This document shows positions 28,201 through 35,986 of a DNA stretch of 46,148 bases, piece by piece. The DNA lies in contig CANRJM010000017.1 of the NCBI GenBank assembly GCA_947630925.1, positions 1 through 46,148 on the forward strand, given 5' to 3'. Origin of the DNA: an uncultured Lachnospiraceae bacterium (GTDB taxonomy: Bacteria > Bacillota > Clostridia > Lachnospirales > Lachnospiraceae). Positions within the stretch are counted from its first letter, which is position 1, and each line of letters begins with the position of its first letter. The position numbers and the translations under genes were made by a program. The notes under the pieces are model-generated. The model did no database searches, was not told the origin of the DNA, and was given only the letters and a program-made list of their open reading frames with translations.

Positions 28201-31200
28201 CGCCAAAGGGATTTTTTATATATTTTTCTGCTGTCAGATCCTCCCTGTGCAGATATCCCCTGGTCACACCGGCGCCGGCAATACAAAGCTCTCCCGGTAT
28301 CCCAATCCCGCATAACTCCATGCCATGCATGATATACACCTGCGTATTAGGAATCGCCTTCCCAATAGGAACGACAGTTCCCGCCTTCCCCTGATAAAGA
28401 AAACTGGTAGCGTTGACCGTCGTTTCCGTGGGACCGTATGTATTAAATACCATACGTCCCGGAAGCCACCGGCGCAGCAGGGCTTCTGTTGGCGCTTCTC
28501 CTCCCACATCCAGAAGACGCAGTCTCGGAAGTTTTTCCGGGTGGAGTTCCCATAAAAAGCCCGGCGTCAGAGAAGCCACAGTCACGCCCTTCTGCCGGCA
28601 GTATTCTTCCAACTGTTCCGGTTCCCTGACAATTGCCGGCGGAATCAGACACAAAGTCCCGCCCAGATATAAGATATGAAAAATATCCCAGACAGACTGG
28701 TCAAAAACAAAATCAGCAAATTGCAGTACGCAGTCCCGAGCAGTCAATTGATAAATATCCGTATAAGCCTCCAACAGATTGATCAGTTGCCGGTGCTCTA
28801 CCATAACCCCCTTTGGAGCGCCGGTAGTTCCGGAAGTATAGATCATATAAGCAAGCTGCGTTTGGTCTGGTGCAGACGGAGAAAACATTTTTCCTCCGTC
28901 TGCGTCCCGCCCGCCAGCCAGCCTGCTGCACCGAATACCGTCATTGCCCTCCCGCTTTACGCCTAAAACTGTAATCCCATGCTGATTGGCCCATTCCAAA
29001 TGCGTTTCCGCCAGAACAGCCCCACATACAAGGATAACTGACGGCATAGAATCCTCTAAGAGAAAACGGATTCTCTGTTCCGGATATTCCGGCGACACCG
29101 GCACATATGCCATACCCGCTTTGAGGATTCCAAAAATGGACACAATCATTTCCAAACTGCGCTGTGCAAAAACCATCCCCATCTGTCCTGTCTTTCCCCC
29201 CGTTGCGCATAAAATCCTTTCGGAAAGGATGTCAGACAAATGGTTTAATTCTCTATAATTCAATGTATCGCCGCCAAATACTACCGCCTGTTTCTCCGGA
29301 TTCTGCCCTGCATGGCTGCGCAGCGCATCTACCACGGTATGGTTTGGCAGCGCCTTTTTTTCTCCCTGGAATTTTTCCGTCAACAGGCTTCTCTCTTCCT
29401 CCGAAATCATATCCAGTTCTTCCAGACGCGCCCCTTCTTTCGCAATACACTCTGCCAACAGCGTCTGATAATGACGCAGCATCCACCGGACAGAACTTTC
29501 CTCAAAAAGATCCAGATCATATTCCAGACGGAGATGATACTGCCCTTCTATCCATTCCGTCTCCAGAGTCAGGTCATACATAGCGCTTCCCGTCTCCAGA
29601 TAACGCACCTCAACCTTCCTGTCATCTGACAGCATCTGTTCTCTCTCTAATCTCTGCATGACAAAAAGAACATCAAACAGCAGATTCCCCGATAACGTCC
29701 TGTCGGCTTTCAAATCTTCCGCTATGTTCTCTAACGGCCATATCTGATATTCCTGTGCAAATAGGATATGCTCCTTTACCTGTGCCAGCAGCTCCAAAAA
29801 GCGCATTTTTCCGGTTATTTCTGCCATTACCGGGACGGTATTGACAAACATCCCCTGCATTTTCTCACATTCCTGACGCTCACGTCCCGCCATTACCGTA
29901 CCGGTAACCACTCGCTCCTGTCCGGTATATTTGTGAAGCAGGACAAACCAGACCGTATACAAAAATATATATTCTGTCACGCTGTGCTCGCGGCAGAATG
30001 CCGCAAGCTCATCTGAAATCTCTTTCGTCAATACGCTGTGAAGGGTTTTCCCTAAATGACGTTTTTTTGCCGGTCGCACTTTATCCGTCCTTAATTCCAA
30101 TGTCGGAAGCTCTCCGGCAAGCATTTCGTTCCATGCCTTTCTATGAACGGAAAAATCGGCGGTCTCCTCCCATGCTGTAAATTCTTTGTACTGGATTGGC
30201 AGCTCCGGCAATTTCTTTTTCTGATATGCCATGCAAAATTCCTGCACAAATAACTCCATACTGCCGCCGTCACTGATGCAGTGATGCCAATCCATAAAAA
30301 TCCTTGTCTTTCCATTTTCCTCTCTGATATTCCAGTGAAATAACGGCGCATGTTCCATATCGAATGGACAGAGAATCCGGTCTCCCGTTACATAGGAATG
30401 TTCCAGCGCCTGATATACCCACTGTTTCACAGCCTCCTGCTCTGTCATATCACAGTAAGGCGGTTCATCCAGATCCGGCAGAATCTTTTGCCGGAGAACG
30501 CCATCTACCGCCACCAGAGCAGTCCGCAGAATCTCATGCCTCTCAAAGAGACATGCCAACGCTTCCTTTACCCTCTCTGCATCGATCGTCCCCTCGCAGA
30601 TCATCTCCAATGGAAGATGATAACTGTAATCATTTTCTCCACACAATTGCTGTGCGGCATAGATCCTCTTCTGGGCGCTGCCCGCCGCATAATCTTTCCT
30701 ATTTCCGGGAAACGGAAATTTTTCTGCAGCAAAATTTATTTTTTCTGTATTTTCAAGACGTTCTGCCAATTCCCTGACCACCGGATACGCTAATATCTGT
30801 TGAATGGAGACATCCCTTCCAGACCGTTCGCGGAGCAGAAACAACAACTTTACCGCCAGCAGGGAATGGCCTCCCAGCCGCAGAAAATCATCCTCTCTTC
30901 CCACCTGTTCCACATCAAGAAGTTCTGCATAAGATTCGGCAATCATACGCTCCATATCATTTTGCGGCGCCTGATATCCTATGCTTTCCCGCTTCCACTC
31001 CGGCTGCGGCAGCCTTTTTTTGTCCACTTTTCCATTGATATTAAGGGGAATCTCATCAAGCCGGATAAAAAAGGAAGGAACCATATAATATGGGCATTTC
31101 TCCAACATTGTTTCCCGCATCTCTTCCTCGTCCATTTCCTCATCCGACACATAATAGGCTGTCAAATACTTTTCCTCTTTATGCTCTGTGACAGCAACCG

Positions 31201-32488
31201 TGGCGTCAAAGATCCCCCGGCATCTGCGCAAAATGCTCTCCACCTCTGCGGGTTCAATGCGAAAACCACGTATTTTTACCTGCTCATCTGCCCTGCCCAG
31301 ATATTCCAGAAGCCCGTCGCTGCGATAGCATACAATATCTCCGGTGTGATAAATCCTCTCATAGCCCTCCCGATCGTCAAAAGGATTTTCCGTATACACC
31401 TTTGCCGTCTGCGCCGGCTGATGGAGATAGCCGCGCGTAATATGAGGGCCTGCCGCACAGAGTTCCCCGGCTTCCCCCTGACTGACGCGCTCCCCCTGCG
31501 CATTAAGGACGTAGATTTCCACCTCATCTAACGGTCTTCCAATCGGAACCGTTTTATCGTCCGCCTCCGATACCCTGTGGATTGTCAAAAGAATGGTACC
31601 CTCGGTCGGACCATAACCATTGTGGAGCTGATATCCTTCCGGAGGAGCAATAGGCGCCAGCGCCTCGCCTGCCACGGTCAGATGCCGCAGGGAATGATTG
31701 GACGTATGCAGCACAAACTGGCGTCCAAGCTGGGTTGTCATAGAACAGTGGGTAATCCCGTTCTCTTCAAAAAAAGCATTGAGCGCAACCAGATCTGTCC
31801 TGATTTCTTCCGGTATAATATACACGGCGGCGCCAGAGACAAGCGGCATGAACAGTTCCATCATAGACACATCGAACACGAAACTTGCATGCTCTCCCAT
31901 GCGGCAAGTCTCATCCACTTCATAGTAACGCTGATACCACATACAAAAAGAACAAATATTTCCGTGTTCTAACATACAGCCTTTTGGTTTTCCTGAAGAA
32001 CCTGATGTATACAGCAAAACAAACAAATCCTCCGGCGAGATTGCTTCCCTGGCGCAGAGTAATCTTTCCTCCTCAGACTTTTTTACCGGGGGAAGCGAGG
32101 AAATCTCCTCCATCAGAAACGTCTCTCTGTCCATATCTCCGAGCAAACCTTGATATTCCCGTGCTGCAATGACCAGGGAACTGTCCGCATCCTCAACCAT
32201 ATAGCGGATTCTGCCGGCCGGGTATGCGGCATCCAGGGGCTGATAAGCGGCGCCTGTCTTCAGGACGCCCAATGCGCAAATCAGCATATATTCACATCGC
32301 GGCACCAGCACAGACACCACTTTTCCCCTGCCGATCCCCCGCTGCATCAACACATTTGCCAGCCGGTCGGTCAGATCCCATAATTCACGATAAGAAAACT
32401 GCTTCTTTCCAAAAACGAGAGCAGTATGCGTCGGTCTGCGCAATACCTGCATATAAATTTGTTCCATCAATAATTCTCTGTTTCTCAT
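22280..32488 (-). CDS. Three-module NRPS, A-T-C-A-T-E-C-A-T-TE
   Basis: 3402 aa. Approximate landmarks: A1 1-490; T1 GGHSL at 540; C1 HHCISDG at 737; A2 YTSGTTGAPKG at 1219; T2 GGDSI at 1594; E domain HHIAVD at 1781 with SHGRG.L; C2 HHIILDG at 2244, as expected after an epimerase; A3 YTSGTTGHPKG at 2728; T3 GGNSI at 3104; TE GYSQGG at 3249. It starts with an A domain, so it is an initiating enzyme. Three residues are predicted, the second as the D form. My hand-read pockets are A1 D-V-M-M-T-A-G-I-L, A2 D-Q-W-S-D-G-T-V-N and A3 D-Q-W-M-D-G-S-V-N; none matches a code I know. All three carrier serines and condensation His motifs are intact. The TE releases the product or passes it on. GGGGG lies just before the ATG. 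Confidence 0.95.
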   Translation of the reverse strand: MRNRELLMEQIYMQVLRRPTHTALVFGKKQFSYRELWDLTDRLANVLMQRGIGRGKVVSVLVPRCEYMLICALGVLKTGAAYQPLDAAYPAGRIRYMVEDADSSLVIAAREYQGLLGDMDRETFLMEEISSLPPVKKSEEERLLCAREAISPEDLFVLLYTSGSSGKPKGCMLEHGNICSFCMWYQRYYEVDETCRMGEHASFVFDVSMMELFMPLVSGAAVYIIPEEIRTDLVALNAFFEENGITHCSMTTQLGRQFVLHTSNHSLRHLTVAGEALAPIAPPEGYQLHNGYGPTEGTILLTIHRVSEADDKTVPIGRPLDEVEIYVLNAQGERVSQGEAGELCAAGPHITRGYLHQPAQTAKVYTENPFDDREGYERIYHTGDIVCYRSDGLLEYLGRADEQVKIRGFRIEPAEVESILRRCRGIFDATVAVTEHKEEKYLTAYYVSDEEMDEEEMRETMLEKCPYYMVPSFFIRLDEIPLNINGKVDKKRLPQPEWKRESIGYQAPQNDMERMIAESYAELLDVEQVGREDDFLRLGGHSLLAVKLLFLLRERSGRDVSIQQILAYPVVRELAERLENTEKINFAAEKFPFPGNRKDYAAGSAQKRIYAAQQLCGENDYSYHLPLEMICEGTIDAERVKEALACLFERHEILRTALVAVDGVLRQKILPDLDEPPYCDMTEQEAVKQWVYQALEHSYVTGDRILCPFDMEHAPLFHWNIREENGKTRIFMDWHHCISDGGSMELFVQEFCMAYQKKKLPELPIQYKEFTAWEETADFSVHRKAWNEMLAGELPTLELRTDKVRPAKKRHLGKTLHSVLTKEISDELAAFCREHSVTEYIFLYTVWFVLLHKYTGQERVVTGTVMAGRERQECEKMQGMFVNTVPVMAEITGKMRFLELLAQVKEHILFAQEYQIWPLENIAEDLKADRTLSGNLLFDVLFVMQRLEREQMLSDDRKVEVRYLETGSAMYDLTLETEWIEGQYHLRLEYDLDLFEESSVRWMLRHYQTLLAECIAKEGARLEELDMISEEERSLLTEKFQGEKKALPNHTVVDALRSHAGQNPEKQAVVFGGDTLNYRELNHLSDILSERILCATGGKTGQMGMVFAQRSLEMIVSIFGILKAGMAYVPVSPEYPEQRIRFLLEDSMPSVILVCGAVLAETHLEWANQHGITVLGVKREGNDGIRCSRLAGGRDADGGKMFSPSAPDQTQLAYMIYTSGTTGAPKGVMVEHRQLINLLEAYTDIYQLTARDCVLQFADFVFDQSVWDIFHILYLGGTLCLIPPAIVREPEQLEEYCRQKGVTVASLTPGFLWELHPEKLPRLRLLDVGGEAPTEALLRRWLPGRMVFNTYGPTETTVNATSFLYQGKAGTVVPIGKAIPNTQVYIMHGMELCGIGIPGELCIAGAGVTRGYLHREDLTAEKYIKNPFGGGKMYRSGDVARYLPDGNIEFLGRRDNQVKVRGFRMELDEIEHRMSEVEQVRDAAVIVKESSDGDKRLCGYYTADCSLEPAELKRMLEEMLPYYMVPQALVHLEEMPLTVNGKIDRKNLPVPEFGGMEEYVPPETEAQEVCVQVWEEILKISRIGVEDDFFELGGDSIKAIRMVSHLRERGYETEVRYLLQARTIRRLEGYLSKAAKSQEYREREEVRLTPILWDFFRTDFPCPNHYNQSVMLSFQEPASLDAVKKAVNALAAHHAMLRAYTEGKVASGDEKGSGASDLPASHFLRIRPREEMPEIDVEESPFSVERCEECQASLCMEDGIVLRAHLFHWKEGKDRLLFVIHHIAVDEVSWGILLEDFSALYRAAAEGKTLENCLPAHTISFGEWSERQEKYRNSLMFQTEENYWRGIVRQIETLPLTEDRFLSDRSNRGFTTDRIRLEQGASDRLRQMAQHIYHCRLDAVLLAALCRCLKNRFMIERCPVYMESHGRGVLQETLRTDRTVGWFTAIYPMILTYCEDREEQIISCKETLLCVPNEGIGYGLYRQKNGKRLIPGGIVFNYHGEEQTVPLRGMRVCSETFGTEIHPDNGDANTISFNIRLLQDGLEILCTYDNRMDCRRVAYLLDGFVEELRLFAEEGRETEQGEQAVLTPSDVSEPGTIPIEDWNVLRNQFRPEDCERIFTLTPLQEGMLYHWMAQPDGTSYVLQDLLTVHGKWDASCMERALQILAMRYEALRTSFYQWGLTQAYQVIWKERNIYFEVIEKGQPEAYRQRECERHFSLSDDSLIRILAFPNQAQKEEVQLLVTQHHIILDGWSFPVLLQTLERYYLLLCEGKSMDEMRELVRKECGQSCAYSSYLAWRQRQGHNQEESLTYWKSYLGECTEGGSVQPTASGGKGHGERMQKVSLAPQFTKQLRALMAQFGITMSTLFETVWGVLLQRENHINDVVFGKTVSGRNIELAGIEKAVGMFINTIPVRVTMSGEQSVRELLLQQQERAIASMPYEDTALSEIQSLTGLGDTLVQTLFVYENYYAEEQEDSCFETETLREETNYPVTFFVEEKEGLSFHLLYDGSMYCESQMARLAGRIERILHEMAEAPEKKAEELSVITAEEKADMLGDFSGKRKNYPEKSFLMMLREQAQTRADAIAIRFFGQELTYRQLYEAGQKAAAQIGCNGNEKRFVAIFAERRMEMIVSIVGAMLAGAAYVPIDPQYPKDRIRYILGDCKPEAVLLSVCPADREKMMGIAEELGIPVYDINLQAMEGMECAIPEEALFAGKETWENRAAYMIYTSGTTGHPKGVVITHGSLSNMIYANADFYGFCPEDVVLQLANYVFDQSVWDIFNTLGTGGTLCLIDRETMQSAEALEEYCGRQHVTVLMTTTVMLGALHPERFHGLRFVDCGGDVARREIMEKWYPVTDLLVNSYGPTEATVNAAAYVYRGRLEGSVPIGRPLPNKKIYILQGEKLCGIGMRGEICIAGEGLAGEYLNQPELTAKSFVRNPFGTGRMYRTGDLGRYMEDGNLLYDGRIDSQIKLRGFRIELTEIEHSLCEMPQIAEAAVVCFREDGQEILAAYLVSEHHEELEMENVRAELNRKLPYYMIPDSFVQIAAIPLNQSGKLDVSALERPARKENGQYEEPENDMEQKIAELFAEILNTSPVGRNDSFFALGGNSIDVMRLISALGGYQVTVNEIFACDTPKLLGEELLGKSVREMREAERPQVLWQGSRADSYPSLICLPPSGGMPFCYLEWLKKLEWQGTAYGMHDMKYRLISGLSEEERSRMEKEPSAKWAETIDAYWREMQNIWKDGDILVGYSQGGSVAHQLARRLEKNGKHPGAIIMLEAEPHQDAGQEADRRQAYQIAGLEKKQREKWTPAEETAYLVAWQNIADPLPCDGIVECPIYACNLSGRTEAESSGGGVVKAASDCWKPYTSGDSGVWLIQGSEREHLIYLQKYKNELAGWVKRRFQN

Positions 32489-32563
32489 TTTTGCCCCCAG
32501 TCATGCTTCTTCCTACAATCATTGATTAGCATTCATTGCTTTTTTACTCTGAATCCATTCCGC

Positions 32564-33724
32564 CTAGCGGTAAACAGAATCTATAATCTGCAAATCCTCG
32601 AAAGAAACTTGAAATCCTATTTTCTGCGCTGTCTGATAATTCAAAAAAATCTTAGGCGTGCATTCGCAAACCTGATCCAATCTGCGAAATGCAACCCCAT
32701 CTTCATGATAAGATTGCATCTGCCTGATAACGTGTTTTGCCTGCTCGGAATAATCCACCAGAGAGACGCCGAACAGCGCGCCATACTGAACCGGCGCCAC
32801 GTCGTCCTGCGCCAGGGTCGGTATCTTGTGCGGCACAATAAAATCCTCCAGCAATTCCTGCAGTTTATTTTCATAATCAATCGAAGAAACTGTAATATAA
32901 AGGGTATCCATCCCCTCAGCCGCCAACTCCCGGTACGCCTGTTTCAGCTCCCTGTAATAACGGTCTGTATCCTTCTCCGATTTTGGTTCATCCACATGGC
33001 GAACTAAGATTTCAAAACCTAATTTTTGCGATGCTTCCCTGATGGAATCAATGGCGGAATAGAGATAAGCATCTTCTGAATCCTCATAGACAATGCCAAG
33101 TTTCTTAAAATGAAGAAAGAGATAACCGGCCTCGATCTGCCTTCTGTAGCTGGTGTTGTCAATCAGCGCATACGTACGATCGTCCCCTGGTTCCTTCTCG
33201 CTTTCCACGATTTCAGAGGCTATCGGATCTGCCGCCAACAGAACCATATACGGATGCGTCTTTTCGTGTTCCTTAAAATATGTCCCTGCCGCCGTTCCCA
33301 TAACAATCATGAGATCCACATCATCCCGGTTGACCATCTGGGAATAATCTTTTTCATCCATAATTCCCATATCAAAATAAGCTTTTCGCACAAACTCATA
33401 TTTTCTCTGACCAGCCATATTTGTGCAGATCGCATTCCACAGTTTTTCTGTATCTCCCCGTTGATAAGACAGATCAAAATCCGTATCCGGATAATTTGCC
33501 TCGATAAATCCCTTTTCGACGCTTCCCTCATCTTCAAACTCTTTTGCAAGCATCAAAAGCTGTTGGGCAAAGGAGGAATATTCCCGCATCTGTACATAGC
33601 CAATACGTAGCGGCCGCCCGTTAGATTGTTCCCCGGCTGCGTTTCCGGGATTTTTTCCAAAAATAACTGCGATGCCAAAAACGCATATCAGCAATCCAAC
33701 CCTGATAACGTATTTCCCTTTCAT
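32564..33724 (-). CDS. ABC-type substrate-binding protein (ABC_sub_bind family) partnered with the sensor-MFS
   Basis: 386 aa with an N-terminal signal or anchor segment (YVIRVGLLICVFGIAVIF) without a lipobox cysteine. Two Rossmann-like lobes follow (LRIGYVQMREYSS..., DLMIVMGTAAGTYF, KLGIVYEDSEDAYLYS, MDTLYITVSSID), characteristic of the PF04392 ABC_sub_bind group. No permease or ATPase of that transporter type is nearby. Instead its ATG overlaps the stop of the sensor-MFS gene by 4 bases. It probably presents a ligand to that protein, or senses the locus product. The ligand is unknown. It precedes the large NRPS by 75 bases. Confidence 0.8.
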   Translation of the reverse strand: MKGKYVIRVGLLICVFGIAVIFGKNPGNAAGEQSNGRPLRIGYVQMREYSSFAQQLLMLAKEFEDEGSVEKGFIEANYPDTDFDLSYQRGDTEKLWNAICTNMAGQRKYEFVRKAYFDMGIMDEKDYSQMVNRDDVDLMIVMGTAAGTYFKEHEKTHPYMVLLAADPIASEIVESEKEPGDDRTYALIDNTSYRRQIEAGYLFLHFKKLGIVYEDSEDAYLYSAIDSIREASQKLGFEILVRHVDEPKSEKDTDRYYRELKQAYRELAAEGMDTLYITVSSIDYENKLQELLEDFIVPHKIPTLAQDDVAPVQYGALFGVSLVDYSEQAKHVIRQMQSYHEDGVAFRRLDQVCECTPKIFLNYQTAQKIGFQVSFEDLQIIDSVYR

Positions 33725-35937
33725 GTGCGTTGTACCCCCTTTTTATAAAGTATCCATTCCGTCAGGCCGTATACCACCAGTCCGATGAAAAGAGTTACCA
33801 CAATATTTCCTGTCGCCGCAGCCGCTCCAGATGACAACCGCATTGTAACAATCAACGGGCCCGCCGCCATCGCTATCTTGCCAAACAACAGTTGAAGCTG
33901 CGTGCATCGCTCTGTCACAGTTCCCTCAACGTCATCCAGTGCAGAATCCAACACGACCATCCCAAAACTATCCCAGACGCTAGTCAGTACCAGGGCAAGA
34001 ATCGCCGTCCAGAGATTGGGAAATGCGACAAATATCCCAATACTGGACATCTGCAAGATAACATATCCAATCGTTGCCCTCTTCGGATTGAGCCGCCTGG
34101 TAACCCATGCGGAGATCGGATCTGTCAGATAAGCGATAGCCATATAGTTAATCATCAGACAGGCAGAGATTACGGAATTCGATAATCCAATCTCATCCCC
34201 ATACAAAGGAAATGTATATCCCACAAAAAGCGTGGCAATATAGATGGGAACGATTAAAAATAGCATATAAAACAAGACTCTTGGAATCCGCAACTGTTTT
34301 ACCGCATCTGCAAAGGAAGTCTTTTCCGCCCTCTTGTCGTTGGAAAAACCGGCAAAAGATACCATAAACAGGCACAGCACTCCGAGCAGCGCTCCAAGCA
34401 AAAATACCACGCGGTACGACGTGGAGTCCGCCACCAGTCCTCCAATGACAACGCCGCAGCAGACACCAAGATTAATCGCCGCCAGATAGGTAACAAGGAT
34501 CTTGTTATGCATTTCCCGGTCATCCTGCATCGACGCAAGCATACGGATGGCATTAATCACCAGACCATCGCAGAAACCAAAGATAAAACGCGCCACGATC
34601 AAAGCAGGAAGCACTTCTGCCACAGCGCACAGGAGATATCCCAGCGTCCCCATGGACAATCCCAGCATAATCGTCCTCTTCATTCCCAATTTTGAAATCA
34701 AAAAACTGCAGAGAAACAGCCCCAGCACAATCGCAAGAGAATACATAGTATTGGGAAGCCCGCTCAGGAAGGAATGGCTGCCGGCAAGATGCATCTTTTC
34801 ATACAGCCGGCTGCTCAAAATAGAAATAAATCCGCTGTCCAGTGAAAATGCAACACCTGAAACAAAAACAAAGATACGGAATCCGGGCATATAAAGTTTC
34901 CCGACATCCCGTTCCGCTTTCTGCGCATAATGCCCGGTAACGCAATTGATGGTCTCCAGACTGATAAAAAACGTAATCAGTAAGAGGATGATAATATCAA
35001 TGCAATTATTTATGTTCTTTTGCCGAACCGCTTTCTGGTTAATCTCGCACTTGAGATAAAAACTGGTTTGTTCCTTATCATTCAACTGAATCTTATGCAG
35101 CCACTGCGAATCCAATTCGCCTTCCCCTGGATCGGCAATGGACAAATCGGATATCTCCGTAACGTCCTTGATCAGATCTTTCAGATATTGATCGACTCCC
35201 GACAGTTCCCGATAAGATACTCCTTTCCCAAGCACTTCATCCATATCGCTCTGCACAATTCCTGCCAGTCCCTTGCCAATCTCCACAACAGAAGAACGGT
35301 AATCCGATACACTGTGCGCGGTAGAATAACCTCCCTGAGCCGACAGGGCGGCAAAAAGAATGACTGGCCCAACAATTTTCAGGCGTTTTACGGTAACTCC
35401 CGCCCTGCCGGCAGGCAGTATGCATAGCAGGATTACTCCCACCATCGCAATGAGAATCCATAAATCCAGTTGGATAATGCGGAAAAGATACTGTTCTGTC
35501 TTCTTGTCTATCTGCGATCTGTCCAGGCGCAGCACAAGCTGCCCCTTTGTCAATGGCAGAAAGGAATAAATCCCGGTATCCGACTCTGTATATTCCGCAT
35601 CAACCTGTTGGTCCGGCAGCCGTCCAACTGCCTTTCCCACCGTCTCTATCAGATTTCCATCCTGATCTTCGATGGCAATGGTCTCAATGGCAGATGAACT
35701 CCGGAGGGCAGACTCTAAAATATCCTCCAACCCATAAAACTTTTCCAGCGGTTTGCCAAATTCCAATGCATAATCAATCTTACTAACAACTCCCGTCATC
35801 TCGAGATTATTAAGATGCACGTATGTATTCGTCATCATCTGTCTGTATGGCATAATATTTAAAGCTGAGGAAAACACAAGAATCGGTATTCCTATCAATA
35901 AAATGATAATGCATGCGTTTAATCTTGTTACTTTCAT
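33721..35937 (-). CDS. MFS transporter fused to N-terminal extracytoplasmic sensor domains
   Basis: 738 aa. TM1 (about 9-30) and TM2 (about 152-172) bracket an external Cache-like domain with ETIAIEDQDGNLIETVG. TM3 and TM4 (about 190-330) bracket a second external domain with IVQSDMDEVL and ISDLSIADPG. From about 350 to 738 there are 11-12 membrane segments of an MFS permease, including SKLGMKRTIMLGLSMGTLGY and ARFIFGFCDGLV. Sensor-MFS fusions are rare and suggest ligand-gated export or a transceptor. AAAAGGAG precedes the ATG. It is coupled to the binding-protein gene by a 4-base overlap and lies in the exporter/NRPS operon, so efflux or sensing of the product is likely. This is inference. 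Confidence 0.8.
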   Translation of the reverse strand: MKVTRLNACIIILLIGIPILVFSSALNIMPYRQMMTNTYVHLNNLEMTGVVSKIDYALEFGKPLEKFYGLEDILESALRSSSAIETIAIEDQDGNLIETVGKAVGRLPDQQVDAEYTESDTGIYSFLPLTKGQLVLRLDRSQIDKKTEQYLFRIIQLDLWILIAMVGVILLCILPAGRAGVTVKRLKIVGPVILFAALSAQGGYSTAHSVSDYRSSVVEIGKGLAGIVQSDMDEVLGKGVSYRELSGVDQYLKDLIKDVTEISDLSIADPGEGELDSQWLHKIQLNDKEQTSFYLKCEINQKAVRQKNINNCIDIIILLLITFFISLETINCVTGHYAQKAERDVGKLYMPGFRIFVFVSGVAFSLDSGFISILSSRLYEKMHLAGSHSFLSGLPNTMYSLAIVLGLFLCSFLISKLGMKRTIMLGLSMGTLGYLLCAVAEVLPALIVARFIFGFCDGLVINAIRMLASMQDDREMHNKILVTYLAAINLGVCCGVVIGGLVADSTSYRVVFLLGALLGVLCLFMVSFAGFSNDKRAEKTSFADAVKQLRIPRVLFYMLFLIVPIYIATLFVGYTFPLYGDEIGLSNSVISACLMINYMAIAYLTDPISAWVTRRLNPKRATIGYVILQMSSIGIFVAFPNLWTAILALVLTSVWDSFGMVVLDSALDDVEGTVTERCTQLQLLFGKIAMAAGPLIVTMRLSSGAAAATGNIVVTLFIGLVVYGLTEWILYKKGVQRT

Positions 35938-35986
35938 AAACTGACTCCTTTTCTCTTTTTTCTTTTTATGCCATATTCTGCTCGTC

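Noticed and set aside
30800-31531. 243-codon open frame on the plus strand
   Set aside because: It is antisense to the A1-T1 region of the large NRPS, whose motifs are unmistakable; no independent coding signal is seen.
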